DNA from: Gammaproteobacteria bacterium
GTDB lineage: Bacteria > Pseudomonadota > Gammaproteobacteria > Steroidobacterales > Steroidobacteraceae
Length of the DNA: 64,000 bases
NCBI GenBank assembly: GCA_018970145.1
Contig: JAGWWY010000001.1
Location: 310,001 to 374,000 of the forward strand
Direction of reading: 5' to 3'
Part shown: one piece after another, positions 53,754 to 62,922 of the stretch
Layout: each line of letters starts with the position of its first letter
Position numbering within the stretch: the stretch's first letter is position 1
The notes under the pieces: model-generated
Database searches by the model: none
The model's input: the letters and a program-made list of their open reading frames with translations, nothing else
What the model was told of the DNA's origin: nothing
Position numbers and translations under genes: made by a program

Positions 53754-54761
53754 ATGAGTGCGAGTCCCGTGAATGCGCCCTTCGGTAGTGTGCTGGCCGG
53801 TCAGATGGCCGTGGCATGGTATCGCGGGGGACGCTGGTCGCCGACCGAGATCCGGCCCTTGGGTCCACTCGAGATCCATCCGGCCGCGCACGTGCTGCAC
53901 TACGGAAGCGAGTGTTTCGAGGGCTTCAAAGCCTATCGCCATGCAGACGATTCGGTACACGTCTTTCGCATGGATCGCCACCTGGCGCGTATGCAACAAA
54001 GCGCTCGCGCGTTGATTTTGCCGGAGCCGGACACCGCACAGCTTGCGGCGGCGGTGACCACGCTGATCGATCGCGTGCGCGCGGATGTGCCGGCTGCGCC
54101 TGCAGCGCTTTACCTGCGTCCGTTGTTGTTCGGAACGATGGCCAACATCGGTGCGGCAGCGCAACCATCGAACGAAGCCTGTCTCGTGGTGCTCGCGAGC
54201 CCGGTGGGTGATTACTTTGCCGGTGGCGCGAAGCCGCTGAAGATCCTGATCGAGGAACACGCGCAGCGCTGCGCACCGCACTTGGGCGTGGTGAAGACGG
54301 GCGGCAATTATGCGGCGGCAATGGGTCCGACGCTCGCTGCAAAGAAGGCCTTCGGCGTCGATCAAGTGCTGTTCTGCCCGGGTGGCGAGGTTCAAGAGAC
54401 GGGCGCCGCGAATTTCCTGCTGATCAAACCCGGCCATATCCTCACTCGCGCGCTCGACAGCACGTTTTTGCACGGAGTCACCCGCGATTCGGTCTTGGCG
54501 CTGGCACGCGATCTGGGTTACCGAATCGAGGAGCGGGTTTTTGGTGTACCGGAGATGCTCGATTGGGTGCAGGGTGGTGAAGCGGCGCTCTCGGGCACGG
54601 CGGCGGTTCTCTCGGGCGTCGGCACCCTCGTGCACGACGGTCAGGAGATGCGGGTCGGCAACGGAGCCATCGGTCCGGAGACCACCCGCTTGCGCGATGC
54701 GCTCGTGGCGATCCAGCAGGGCCGGGCGCCTGATCGGCACGGCTGGCTGCAGCGGGTCTGA
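53754..54761 (+). CDS. ilvE: Branched-chain amino-acid aminotransferase
   Basis: 335-residue fold-IV PLP enzyme. The PLP-Lys region VKTGGNYAAAMGPTLAAKKAFG and downstream QETGAANFLLIK match bacterial BCATs. As last gene of the bkd operon it makes the ketoacids that the dehydrogenase consumes. ATG 53754 is preceded by GGAG 7 bases upstream; the adjoining GTG at 53751 is less likely. Confidence 0.94.
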   Translation: MSASPVNAPFGSVLAGQMAVAWYRGGRWSPTEIRPLGPLEIHPAAHVLHYGSECFEGFKAYRHADDSVHVFRMDRHLARMQQSARALILPEPDTAQLAAAVTTLIDRVRADVPAAPAALYLRPLLFGTMANIGAAAQPSNEACLVVLASPVGDYFAGGAKPLKILIEEHAQRCAPHLGVVKTGGNYAAAMGPTLAAKKAFGVDQVLFCPGGEVQETGAANFLLIKPGHILTRALDSTFLHGVTRDSVLALARDLGYRIEERVFGVPEMLDWVQGGEAALSGTAAVLSGVGTLVHDGQEMRVGNGAIGPETTRLRDALVAIQQGRAPDRHGWLQRV

Positions 54762-54790
54762 GCGCTGCCGCGTCAACTTGACAGGTTTCG

Positions 54791-54815
54791 GGGCGCCGCC
54801 CAAACTTCGGCGCCC
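54791..54815 (+). terminator. Hairpin after the bkd operon, possible terminator
   Basis: An 8-bp stem GGGCGCCG/CGGCGCCC with a 9-base loop lies 29 bases after ilvE. It is followed by TTGAGGG rather than a T run, so it may be a weak terminator or mRNA-end structure. A TTGACA at 54778 could be the -35 of the tRNA-Met promoter, though its -10 is weak. Confidence 0.45.
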
Positions 54816-54851
54816 TTGAGGGTCGGGCGTCTGCCCCGGCACCACCGGATC

Positions 54852-54928
54852 GGAAAGGTAGCTCAGCTGGTTAGAGCACGGCACTCATAATGCCGGGGTC
54901 GAGGGTTCGATTCCCTCCCTTTCCACCA
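54852..54928 (+). tRNA. tRNA-Met (anticodon CAT, elongator)
   Basis: 77 nt cloverleaf with encoded CCA. The acceptor GGAAAGG pairs with CCTTTCC. The anticodon arm CGGCA-CTCATAA-TGCCG gives CAT. The D-arm GCTCAGCTGGTTAGAGC and variable GGGGTC match elongator Met tRNA. The fully paired first acceptor pair excludes initiator tRNA; tRNA-Ile2 (lysidine) cannot be fully excluded. Confidence 0.93.
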
Positions 54929-54937
54929 ATCCACGCA

Positions 54938-56455
54938 TCACAAATCCAGTGCCAACTGCGGCAGAGGCTCTTTGGGCTTTTTCTGGCGTCGCTCGCTCGG
55001 TCGGTTGCGACTACCGAGCTTGCGATAAACCTCCGCGGCCTCGGTTCGAAACTCGTCACCGCGTCGATACGCAGCCATGCGCTGTTTCGCCAATCGGGCC
55101 GCTGCCTCGTGCTCGACGAGTGGTGCCGGGTAGGACTTGGGTGGAGTCGGCATCAGCCAAGGCTCGTGTATAACTTCTTCGGGCACATCGCGAAGTTCGG
55201 GCAGGTATCTGCGGATAAATCGTCCGTCGGGATCGTGATCACACGATTGCTTGACGGGGTTGTAGATACGAATCGCATTGATACCCGTCACGCCCGATTG
55301 CATCTGGAATTGGCTGTAGTGGATGCCGGGCTCATAGTCGGTGAACAGGCGCGCCATGAAGGGCGCGGTGCGCCGCCAATCGAGCCACAAGTGATAACTC
55401 GCAAAAGCCACCAGCATCGCGCGCATACGAAAGGTGATCCAGCCGTTGGCATGTAATGAGCGCATGCAGGCATCGACCAAGGGGTAGCCGGTGTGTCCCT
55501 CGCACCAAGCGTCGAACCAGTCCTGCCTGAAGTCGTTTTCACGCATCCCCTCGAAGGCCGAGTGCATGCAGTGCGTTTCGATGGCCGGTTGTTGTTCCAG
55601 TTTTTGCACGAAGTGACAGCGCCAGGCGAGACGTGAGCCAAAGGCTCGCAGTTGTCGGAGCCAGCGCAAACTCGCGGGATCGCCGAGGCCCTCGAGGTGA
55701 TCGAGGCGTCGTCGCAGCGCGTGTTCGATCTCGCGAACCGACAGTGTGCCGTACGCGATGTGAGCGCTCAGGCGCGAGCAATGCCGCGCCGAGACCCCCG
55801 GTTTGGAGATCGTCGTCATGTAGCGCTCTGAGCGATCGTCGAGAAAGCTCGCGAGCACTTTCAGCGCTTCGGTGCGACCACCACGCTGCACGCGCGGCGT
55901 GCTTGCGCCAAAGCGCGTGTCGGTAACCTCGGGTATCGGTATCGCGGAGAGAGTGTTCGGTATCGATGCAAAAGAAATGACGGTCGGTAGTGACACTAGA
56001 GGCCTTGCCATCGTCGCATTGCGCAGCGCAGCCCAGCGATCTCGATTACCGAGACGACGGACAACGCCATTCGATGGGTACTCGTGCCAGATGACGCCGT
56101 TCGCAGCGCACCACTTGGCAACGTGCAGGTCACGCGCGTAGGTCCACGCGTTGCCGGTCTCCTCGTGGGAGTGCAGTTCGAAGGCGCCGCAGGTCTGTCG
56201 CAGCTGCTGTAGAACCTGCGTCAGACCGCCAATTTGTATGACGAGCTCGCCACCCAAGCGTCGCAACGCGTGCGAGAGATCGATCAGGCTCTCACGAATG
56301 AATTGCCAGTGGCGCGACGAACTATCGGGTTGTCGCCATAAGTCCGGTTCGATCACGTACAACGCGAGCACGGGCCCGCGCGCCGCAGCGGCCGCGAGCG
56401 GCCCATGATCGTGCCACCGCAGGTCACGCTTGAACCAAACGACCTGGATCGTCAA
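54938..56455 (-). CDS. Cryptochrome/DNA photolyase family protein
   Basis: 505 residues. The N-terminal Rossmann antenna half begins VVWFKRDLRWHDHGPL. The C-terminal FAD half has LSAHIAYGTLSVREIEHAL, GHTGYPLVDACMRSLHANGWI, MRAMLVAFASYHL and FTDYEPGIHYSQFQMQSGVTG, as in photolyases. In place of the usual WREF is LAWRCHFVQKLEQ, so it belongs to a less-studied branch; repair activity is not assured. It overlaps czcA by 4 bases and ends 9 bases from the opposing tRNA-Met. Confidence 0.88.
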   Translation of the reverse strand: MTIQVVWFKRDLRWHDHGPLAAAAARGPVLALYVIEPDLWRQPDSSSRHWQFIRESLIDLSHALRRLGGELVIQIGGLTQVLQQLRQTCGAFELHSHEETGNAWTYARDLHVAKWCAANGVIWHEYPSNGVVRRLGNRDRWAALRNATMARPLVSLPTVISFASIPNTLSAIPIPEVTDTRFGASTPRVQRGGRTEALKVLASFLDDRSERYMTTISKPGVSARHCSRLSAHIAYGTLSVREIEHALRRRLDHLEGLGDPASLRWLRQLRAFGSRLAWRCHFVQKLEQQPAIETHCMHSAFEGMRENDFRQDWFDAWCEGHTGYPLVDACMRSLHANGWITFRMRAMLVAFASYHLWLDWRRTAPFMARLFTDYEPGIHYSQFQMQSGVTGINAIRIYNPVKQSCDHDPDGRFIRRYLPELRDVPEEVIHEPWLMPTPPKSYPAPLVEHEAAARLAKQRMAAYRRGDEFRTEAAEVYRKLGSRNRPSERRQKKPKEPLPQLALDL

Positions 56456-59400
56456 CTCCCGGGTGCCTCTTTGCCGTGCAGCATTCGATAAAGCGCGGGT
56501 AGCACGAGCAGCGTCAACAGGGTTGACGAGACGATACCGCCGATCACGACCGTCGCGAGGGGCATCTGCACCTCGCTACCGATCCCCGTGTTGAAAGCCA
56601 TAGGTGCGAAGCCGAGCGCTGCCACGAGAGCGGTCATCATGACGGGCCGCAAGCGCGTGAGGGCGCCATAGACGATCGCCTCGTGTACGGACTTGCCGTC
56701 CTCGCGCAGGCGGCGGATGAAGCTCATCATCACGAGTCCGTTGAGAACCGCCACTCCTGAGAGTGCGATGAAGCCCACCGCCGCGCTGATCGAGAGCGGG
56801 ATACCGCGCACCCACAGCGCCAGAATACCGCCTGTTAGAGCCAGCGGCACGCCGCTGAAGATGATGAGTGCATCTTTGAGCGAGCGGAAGGCGAGCAGCA
56901 ACAATCCTACGATCAACAATAGTGTGGCGGGCACGACGATCAACAGGCGTTGACTCGCTGATTCGAGTTGTTCGAAGGTCCCACCGAAATCGAGCCAATA
57001 CCCGTCGGGCAGCGTGATGTCGGTGTCGATTTTTTGCTGTGCTTCAGCCACGAGACTGCCAAGGTCACGACCGCGCGCGTTGGCGGTGATCACCACACGA
57101 CGTTTGCCTTGTTCGCGTTGGATCTGGTTCGGGCCAGGGGCGATCGTGATATCGGCGACTTCCCGCAAGGGGACGTAACCACCATCGGGCAGCGGAACGG
57201 TGATTTGTCCGACGGTCGTGAGGTCTGAACGCAAGACTTCCGGCAGGCGTACGACGATACCGTAGCGGCGATCGCCTTCGTAAAAGGTCCCGGCGTTTGC
57301 GCCGCCGAAGTAGGTCGCCACGACCGCTTGCACATCGGTGATCGACAGGTCGTAACGCGCTAGCACGTCGCGCTTGGGCACGACGCTCATGATCGGTAAT
57401 CCGGATATCTGCTCGGTTTTGACATCGGCAGCGCCTGGAATTTCGACGAGTAGTCTCTCGATGCGTTCGGCTTGTGCGGCTAGCACATCCAGATCGTCGC
57501 CATAGATTTTGATCGCCAGATCAGAGCGTACACCCGAGATCAGCTCGTTGAAACGCATCTGGATCGGTTGGGTGAATTCATAGTTGTTACCAGGCACCTT
57601 CGACAAGGCTAGTTCGAGTTCTGCAACGAATTCGGCCTTCGGTTTGTTCGGGTTCGGCCACTCGTCACGATCTTTGAGAATGACATAGGCATCTGCGACC
57701 GAAGGCGGCATCGGATCGGTGGCGACCTCAGCGGTGCCGATCTTAGCCAGCACACGTTCCACTTCGGGCAGTTTGCGTATCTCGTCTTCGAGTGCGCCTT
57801 GCATACTGACAGCTTGAGTCAACGAGGTATCCGGAATGCGCATCGCGTGCAATGCGACATCGCCCTCATCAAGACTGGGCACAAACTCGCGGCCCATCCG
57901 GGTGGCGATCAGCAAACAGATGACGACGAGTCCTGCAGCAGCGGCTATCACGATGCGTCGGCTCTGAATCGCCCAAGTGAGCAGCGGTGCATAACGATCG
58001 CTGGCCCATTGCATCACCGGATTGGGCTTTTCTGTGATCTTGCCGGTCAGCAGTATGGCGACCGCGGCTGGGACGAAGGTCAAAGACAACACCAGCGCTG
58101 CGATGAGTGCCATCACGACGGTGATCGCCATGGGCTCGAACATCTTGCCCTCGACCCCCGTCAGTGCAAACAGCGGGAAGTAGACGACCGTGATGATGGC
58201 GACGCCGAACAAACTCGGGCGGATGACTTCGTTGGTCGACTCGTACACGGTTTCGAGTCGCTCGCGCAGCGAGAGCGGCGAGTCACGATGCTGCTGGGCT
58301 TCGGCCAAGCGCCTGATACCGTTTTCGACGATGATCACAGCACCATCGACGATTAGGCCAAAGTCGAGCGCGCCGAGCGACAGGAGATTGGCACTGACCT
58401 GGTTTTGCACCATCCCCGTCACCGTGGCGAGCATCGCGAGCGGAATCACCAGCGCCGTGATCAACGCAGCTCGAAGATTGCCGAGTAACACGAACAGTAC
58501 GACGATGACGAGCAGAGCACCCTCAATTAGGTTTTTCTGGATCGTCTGCAGCGTTTTATCGACAAGACGCGTGCGATCGTAAACCGCGCGCACTTCGATG
58601 CCGGCAGGCAGGCTGCGTTGGATCTCGACAAGTTTGTCGCCAACGGCTCGCGCCACCTCGCGCGAGTTTTCGCCAATCAACATGAAGACCGTGCCGAGTA
58701 CGACCTCACGACCGTTCATGGTGGCCGCACCGGTGCGCAGCGCACTTCCCCAGCCAACTTCGGCGACTTCCCCGAGCGTGACGGCTGCGCCGTCAACGCG
58801 TCGGATCACGACACGCTTGACCTCATCCACTCGGGTGAATTGGCCCGGTGAGCGTATGAGCACCTGAGCGCCCTGCTGTTCGATGTATCCGGCGCCGCGA
58901 TTGGCGTTGTTCGCTTCCAGCGCATCGGTCAGATCCTTCAAGCTCAGGCCGTAGGCCAACAGCCTGCTCGGTTGCGGCGCGACCACGAGTTGGCGTTCGT
59001 AGCCGCCGATGCTGTTCACCTCGGTAACGCCGTCAACTTGCGCAAGCTGCGGTTTCACGATCCATTGCATGGCATCGTGCAAATCGTAGGCATCGTACGG
59101 CTTACCATCGGCGCGCCGAGCCGCGGGGTCGGCATCGACCGTGAACATGAAGATTTCGCCCAGCCCCGTCGCGATCGGACCCATTTCCGGTGACAAGCCG
59201 GAGGGTAGTGCGTTTTTGACCTTTTCGATGCGCTCGGCGACCAGTTGCCTTGCAAAGTAAATGTCCGTTCCGTCTTCGAACACCACCGTGACTTGCGAGA
59301 GACCGTAACGCGATAGCGAGCGGGTGTAGTCGAGTTGCGGCAGACCGGCCATCGCGTTTTCGACGATGTAGCTCACCCGTTGCTCGGCTTCGACGGGGGA

Positions 59401-59568
59401 GTATCCGGGTGCTACCGTGTTGATTTGGATCTGGACGTTGGTGATGTCGGGCACGGCATCGATCGGCAGCTTGAAAGCGTCGTAGACGCCAAGCGCCGCA
59501 AATGCCGACACCAACCCGATGACCAGCCATCGTTGAGTGAGCGAGAAACGCAGCAGGGTTTCGAGCAT
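56452..59568 (-). CDS. czcA: Heavy-metal efflux RND pump, CzcA type
   Basis: 1038-residue inner-membrane proton-driven pump. Twelve helices and two large periplasmic loops. The TM4 motif DFGLIVDGAVIIVEN (near residue 400) is the HME class associated with Co/Zn/Cd rather than the Cu/Ag pattern. It is the third gene of a czcC-czcB-czcA operon, 11 bases after czcB. The C-terminus is short and lacks a long His tail. Confidence 0.96.
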   Translation of the reverse strand: MLETLLRFSLTQRWLVIGLVSAFAALGVYDAFKLPIDAVPDITNVQIQINTVAPGYSPVEAEQRVSYIVENAMAGLPQLDYTRSLSRYGLSQVTVVFEDGTDIYFARQLVAERIEKVKNALPSGLSPEMGPIATGLGEIFMFTVDADPAARRADGKPYDAYDLHDAMQWIVKPQLAQVDGVTEVNSIGGYERQLVVAPQPSRLLAYGLSLKDLTDALEANNANRGAGYIEQQGAQVLIRSPGQFTRVDEVKRVVIRRVDGAAVTLGEVAEVGWGSALRTGAATMNGREVVLGTVFMLIGENSREVARAVGDKLVEIQRSLPAGIEVRAVYDRTRLVDKTLQTIQKNLIEGALLVIVVLFVLLGNLRAALITALVIPLAMLATVTGMVQNQVSANLLSLGALDFGLIVDGAVIIVENGIRRLAEAQQHRDSPLSLRERLETVYESTNEVIRPSLFGVAIITVVYFPLFALTGVEGKMFEPMAITVVMALIAALVLSLTFVPAAVAILLTGKITEKPNPVMQWASDRYAPLLTWAIQSRRIVIAAAAGLVVICLLIATRMGREFVPSLDEGDVALHAMRIPDTSLTQAVSMQGALEDEIRKLPEVERVLAKIGTAEVATDPMPPSVADAYVILKDRDEWPNPNKPKAEFVAELELALSKVPGNNYEFTQPIQMRFNELISGVRSDLAIKIYGDDLDVLAAQAERIERLLVEIPGAADVKTEQISGLPIMSVVPKRDVLARYDLSITDVQAVVATYFGGANAGTFYEGDRRYGIVVRLPEVLRSDLTTVGQITVPLPDGGYVPLREVADITIAPGPNQIQREQGKRRVVITANARGRDLGSLVAEAQQKIDTDITLPDGYWLDFGGTFEQLESASQRLLIVVPATLLLIVGLLLLAFRSLKDALIIFSGVPLALTGGILALWVRGIPLSISAAVGFIALSGVAVLNGLVMMSFIRRLREDGKSVHEAIVYGALTRLRPVMMTALVAALGFAPMAFNTGIGSEVQMPLATVVIGGIVSSTLLTLLVLPALYRMLHGKEAPGS

Positions 59569-59579
59569 GAAATGCCGCC

Positions 59580-60851
59580 TCAGTGCTCGTGCGCCGCGCC
59601 AGACTTTTCGATGTCGGCTTTGATCAGAAATGAGTTGCGCGTGACGATACGCGCACCGTTCGCAAGCCCCCTCAACACCTCGACGCGTTCGCTATCGCGA
59701 CGACCGGTCGAGATGGGCTGTGCTTGATAGCGCTCGCCATCGATCAAAAAAACCACCTCTGCCGTTCCCATCGTCTGCAACGAGGCGATCGGCACGGTCA
59801 GTGCAGCGGGCGATTCGTCGATGGTGATCTCGGCGTTCACGAACTGACCGGGCGTCCAGTTCGCATCACGATTATCGATGACCACGCGTACGCTGGCAGC
59901 GGGGCCCGTGATCGAGCTCGCGATCAGCGCGACCTTACCGCGAGCGGTGGCGGTTCCGTCGGCGGCACGCAGATACACCGATTGACCGGGTCGCAGTTGG
60001 GCGCGATCGGAGGGGAACGCCGCTAGGTTCGCCCATAACGACTTGAGATCGATAATCTCGAATAGCGCCGCGGTACCGGAGGATTCGCCGGGATTGGTGG
60101 ATCTTTTGATCACCGTGCCACCGATCGGCGCAGTGACGGCGTAGGTTTGCAGACTGTCATCGCTCTCGACGGTGGCCAAGGTTTGGCCCGCCGAGACGAC
60201 ATCGCCGACTTGCACAGCGACGCTGCGTACCGTGCCTGGGAAGCGTGCGCGGACCAAGCGGGTTCGTTCGGCGTTGGGTTCGATGCGTCCGGTAAGTGTC
60301 AGTGTTTCGCGTATCGTGCCGGGGCCGGCTTGACCGAAGGCGATTTGATTCGCGGCGGCCATGGTCGATGCGATCTCGACCTGGGCTTCAGGTGAGTCGA
60401 AGATCCACTCGTAATTTTGGTTTTGGTGACGCGCGCGAACCACCGCTTGATACGAGTGAGGCTCCTCGACGATCGAGGCGCCACGCAGATAAGGGCCTTC
60501 AGCAGAAAACAGGTGCTGATCGACTCGACCACCGCTCAAGCCATTGATGCGACGCAACTCCACGCGCAGTTCAACTTGATCGGGCGGGATCGACTTGCCA
60601 TCGAGGGTCGGATAGGCGCGAAAGTGGGGCTCGACGCCCGTGTCGAAAATCGACAGCTCAAGTGTGAAGGAATTTTGAGACAGTAATCGTCCGCCGTGGG
60701 GTCCACGGCTGGGCTCGACGTGCGTGTGGTCGTCATGCCCGTGGTCGTCATGCCCGCGTTCATCATGATTGTACGACGCCGAAGGGTTGTCACAGGCGCC
60801 GAGCATCAGCGCGAGAGCGATGAGCAGTGAGCCGTTGAGCAGGCGCTTCAT
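59580..60851 (-). CDS. czcB: Metal-efflux periplasmic adaptor lipoprotein, CzcB type
   Basis: 423 residues. Lipobox LGAC (Cys20), then a His/Asp-rich stretch at about 29-45 (NHDERGHDDHGHDDHTHV) suited to metal binding, and a CzcB-type extension before the hairpin, barrel-sandwich and membrane-proximal domains (TGRIEPNAE, VAVQVGDVVSAGQTLATVES, APIGGTVI). It links CzcA to CzcC. Overlaps czcC by 4 bases. Confidence 0.94.
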   Translation of the reverse strand: MKRLLNGSLLIALALMLGACDNPSASYNHDERGHDDHGHDDHTHVEPSRGPHGGRLLSQNSFTLELSIFDTGVEPHFRAYPTLDGKSIPPDQVELRVELRRINGLSGGRVDQHLFSAEGPYLRGASIVEEPHSYQAVVRARHQNQNYEWIFDSPEAQVEIASTMAAANQIAFGQAGPGTIRETLTLTGRIEPNAERTRLVRARFPGTVRSVAVQVGDVVSAGQTLATVESDDSLQTYAVTAPIGGTVIKRSTNPGESSGTAALFEIIDLKSLWANLAAFPSDRAQLRPGQSVYLRAADGTATARGKVALIASSITGPAASVRVVIDNRDANWTPGQFVNAEITIDESPAALTVPIASLQTMGTAEVVFLIDGERYQAQPISTGRRDSERVEVLRGLANGARIVTRNSFLIKADIEKSGAAHEH

Positions 60852-62095
60852 GGTGAGTCTCCCGTCAGTCTTTCAATCTCGATGCGATACAGATGCGCGT
60901 TGGTCGCAGCGCTGACGAGCGCAAGGCGCAGGGCGAGCAGCTCGCGCTGTGCTTCGGTCAGCTCGATATAGCCATAACGTCCACGCTGCCAGGCGTATTC
61001 AGTCGCCTTGACGGCGCTCTCCATACGCGGCAGCAAGTCATGCTGCAGCGTTTGCGCCTCCTCGACGGCGTGCCGCAGACGCGCGGCCACTTCGAAGAGG
61101 CTCGCGCGGGCCTTGATCAGCGCGGCGTCGCGTTCGCGCTCCAATCCTTCGCGACGTGCTCGGGCTTCGGCGATCCGCGGTTCTGCGTAACGCGCGCTGG
61201 CGAGTGGTATGGAAAACCCGGCGATCAAGGCCTGATCGCCCGTTGCCTCAATCCGTCGTATTCCGGCGTTGACGATAATGGTGGCGCGCGCTTGGGCTTT
61301 CGCCAGTTCCACTTCCGCTTGGCGTTGGCGAATTTCCGTGGCGAACAACAGGAAGTCGGCACTGCTGGCGATCTTCTCCGTTCGTTGCTGCAAGTTTTCG
61401 ATCTTGGGCAGCTCGTAGAGATTCGCCTCGATCCGCTCGAAGTCCGGTTCGGCTGCTCCCCACATGGCCGCGAGTTTGCGCTGCGCAATCCGTACGCGAT
61501 CCGCGGCCACTCTTACACCGAGCTCGGCGCGTGACAGATCGATTTGTGCTCGAGCGAGCTCGACTTCGGGATCTCGGGCCGCTTTGACCCGACGCTCGAC
61601 TTCGCTCATCTTGCGTTGGCAGGCGGCGAGCCATTGCGTAGCGAGGATTCGTTGCTGCTCTTCACTGGCGAGTTCGATGTAGCGGCGGGTCGTCTCGGCG
61701 ACGACATCGAGTTGCGCCACGGTTTGCGCAAGCTCCAGCGCATCCATCCCCCCGCGAGCCGCGGCAAGCCGCTGACGACGCTGGTCGCCGAGCTCGATGA
61801 CCTGCGAGAGCGACAGGCTTGTTTCGGCGCCGTCCAAGTCGCGGTAGGGGCCGGAGCCAAGGGCGTTCTCAATCTGTGCTTCAAGCGCCCATGGCTGTCG
61901 CAAGCCAGCTTGTGCGACACGTGCGCTCTGCTCCTGTTTACGAGCGGGCAGTACCGCCAAGTCCGGGTTGCTGCGCAGTGTTTTGTCGACCGCCGTTGCC
62001 AAGGTGAGTGGCTCCGCCGAGCGGCCGACAACCGAGTGGCTGACAACCGACACACTGAAGAACAGTAGGACAGTGAAACCTCTCGAAACTCGCAC
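60848..62095 (-). CDS. czcC: TolC-family outer-membrane channel, CzcC type
   Basis: 415 residues. A signal peptide (VLLFFSVSVVSHSVVGRSA), then long alpha-helical outer-membrane-factor repeats (ARKQEQSARVAQAGLRQPW, EVELARAQIDLSRAELGVR, YAWQRGRYGYIELTEAQREL, the last typical of TolC/CzcC). First gene of the efflux operon. No czcRS or metal-responsive regulator is adjacent. Confidence 0.92.
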   Translation of the reverse strand: MRVSRGFTVLLFFSVSVVSHSVVGRSAEPLTLATAVDKTLRSNPDLAVLPARKQEQSARVAQAGLRQPWALEAQIENALGSGPYRDLDGAETSLSLSQVIELGDQRRQRLAAARGGMDALELAQTVAQLDVVAETTRRYIELASEEQQRILATQWLAACQRKMSEVERRVKAARDPEVELARAQIDLSRAELGVRVAADRVRIAQRKLAAMWGAAEPDFERIEANLYELPKIENLQQRTEKIASSADFLLFATEIRQRQAEVELAKAQARATIIVNAGIRRIEATGDQALIAGFSIPLASARYAEPRIAEARARREGLERERDAALIKARASLFEVAARLRHAVEEAQTLQHDLLPRMESAVKATEYAWQRGRYGYIELTEAQRELLALRLALVSAATNAHLYRIEIERLTGDSP

Positions 62096-62175
62096 CGGCG
62101 TCTCCTCAGTCTTTGCGAGTCGATTGTACGGTCTTCGAATTCACGACGCTTGCGACCTTGACGTTACCTCCGGCG

Positions 62176-62195
62176 CTCCGATCGCGGAGTTTTTT
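62176..62195 (+). terminator. Hairpin plus T run upstream of the isochorismatase gene
   Basis: CTCCG-ATCG-CGGAG followed by six T reads as an intrinsic terminator on the plus strand, but no plus-strand gene ends upstream. It could attenuate transcription into the hydrolase gene or stop antisense reads into czcC. The stem is only 5 bp. Confidence 0.5.
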
Positions 62196-62203
62196 CGGCT
62201 AAC

Positions 62204-62215
62204 ATGTCCGGACAT
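62204..62215. promoter_or_regulatory. Perfect 12-bp palindrome upstream of the isochorismatase gene
   Basis: ATGTCC/GGACAT, a perfect dyad 27 bases before the ATG at 62242 in the czcC-hydrolase divergent gap. A plausible operator for either direction, protein unknown. Confidence 0.4.
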
Positions 62216-62241
62216 TAGGCTAAAACTGAGAGGTCAAGACG

Positions 62242-62922
62242 ATGGCTGCCGTGAATCCTGCCTACATCGACTCCTATACGCGTCAGTTCCGGCTCTCGCC
62301 GGGCGATACGGCCTTGGTAATCGTGGACGTTCAGTACGCAAGCGGCAGTCGTCATCACGGACTCGGGAAATTACTCGCCGCTGCCGGAACTCTCGACAGT
62401 GCCGCTTATCGATTCAACCGGATCGATGATCTGGTCGTGCCGAACACCCAGCGCCTTGCAGAACATTTTCGTCGGGTGGGTGCGCGGGTGATCTATGTGA
62501 CCTACGGTTGCGAACTACCCGATTTCAGCGACGCACCGCTGCACATGCGCGACTGGCTCATTGCCACCAACAACACGGTTGGTCAGCGAGAGCACGAGAT
62601 CGTCGATGAGATCAAACCGCTATCGGGTGATCTCGTTCTCAATAAAAATACGATGGGTGCATTCGGCTCGACGGGTATCGATGCACACCTGCGCAGCATG
62701 GGCATCCGTAATGTTGTCGTTACCGGCGTCTCGACCAATAATTGCGTGGGTATGACGGCCCAGGAGGCGAGCGATCGCCAATATGGCGTCGTCATGGTCA
62801 GTGATGCGACGGGCACCTGCTCGGACGAAATGCAGGAGGCGACTTTGAAGACCTTCCGGCGACTGTGGGGGCGTGTGGCCACGACGGCCGAGGTGATTGC
62901 GGAGCTGCAGCGAACGCCGTGA
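62242..62922 (+). CDS. Isochorismatase-family cysteine hydrolase
   Basis: 226 residues. The catalytic triad is visible: Asp29 in VIVDVQ, Lys135 in VLNKNTMGA and Cys168 in STNNCVGMT. The family covers nicotinamidase, N-carbamoylsarcosine amidase, isochorismatase and biuret hydrolase; no zinc-binding His set of nicotinamidase is clear, so the substrate is open. ATG 62242 has AGAGGTC upstream. It overlaps otsB by 4 bases as GTGA. Confidence 0.9.
   Translation: MAAVNPAYIDSYTRQFRLSPGDTALVIVDVQYASGSRHHGLGKLLAAAGTLDSAAYRFNRIDDLVVPNTQRLAEHFRRVGARVIYVTYGCELPDFSDAPLHMRDWLIATNNTVGQREHEIVDEIKPLSGDLVLNKNTMGAFGSTGIDAHLRSMGIRNVVVTGVSTNNCVGMTAQEASDRQYGVVMVSDATGTCSDEMQEATLKTFRRLWGRVATTAEVIAELQRTP

Noticed and set aside
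52737-54884. Long minus-strand open frame (about 715 codons) opposite bkdB and ilvE
   Set aside because: Rich in Arg/His with no family pattern; it mirrors two well-supported plus-strand enzymes, a common effect of biased third positions in GC-rich genes.
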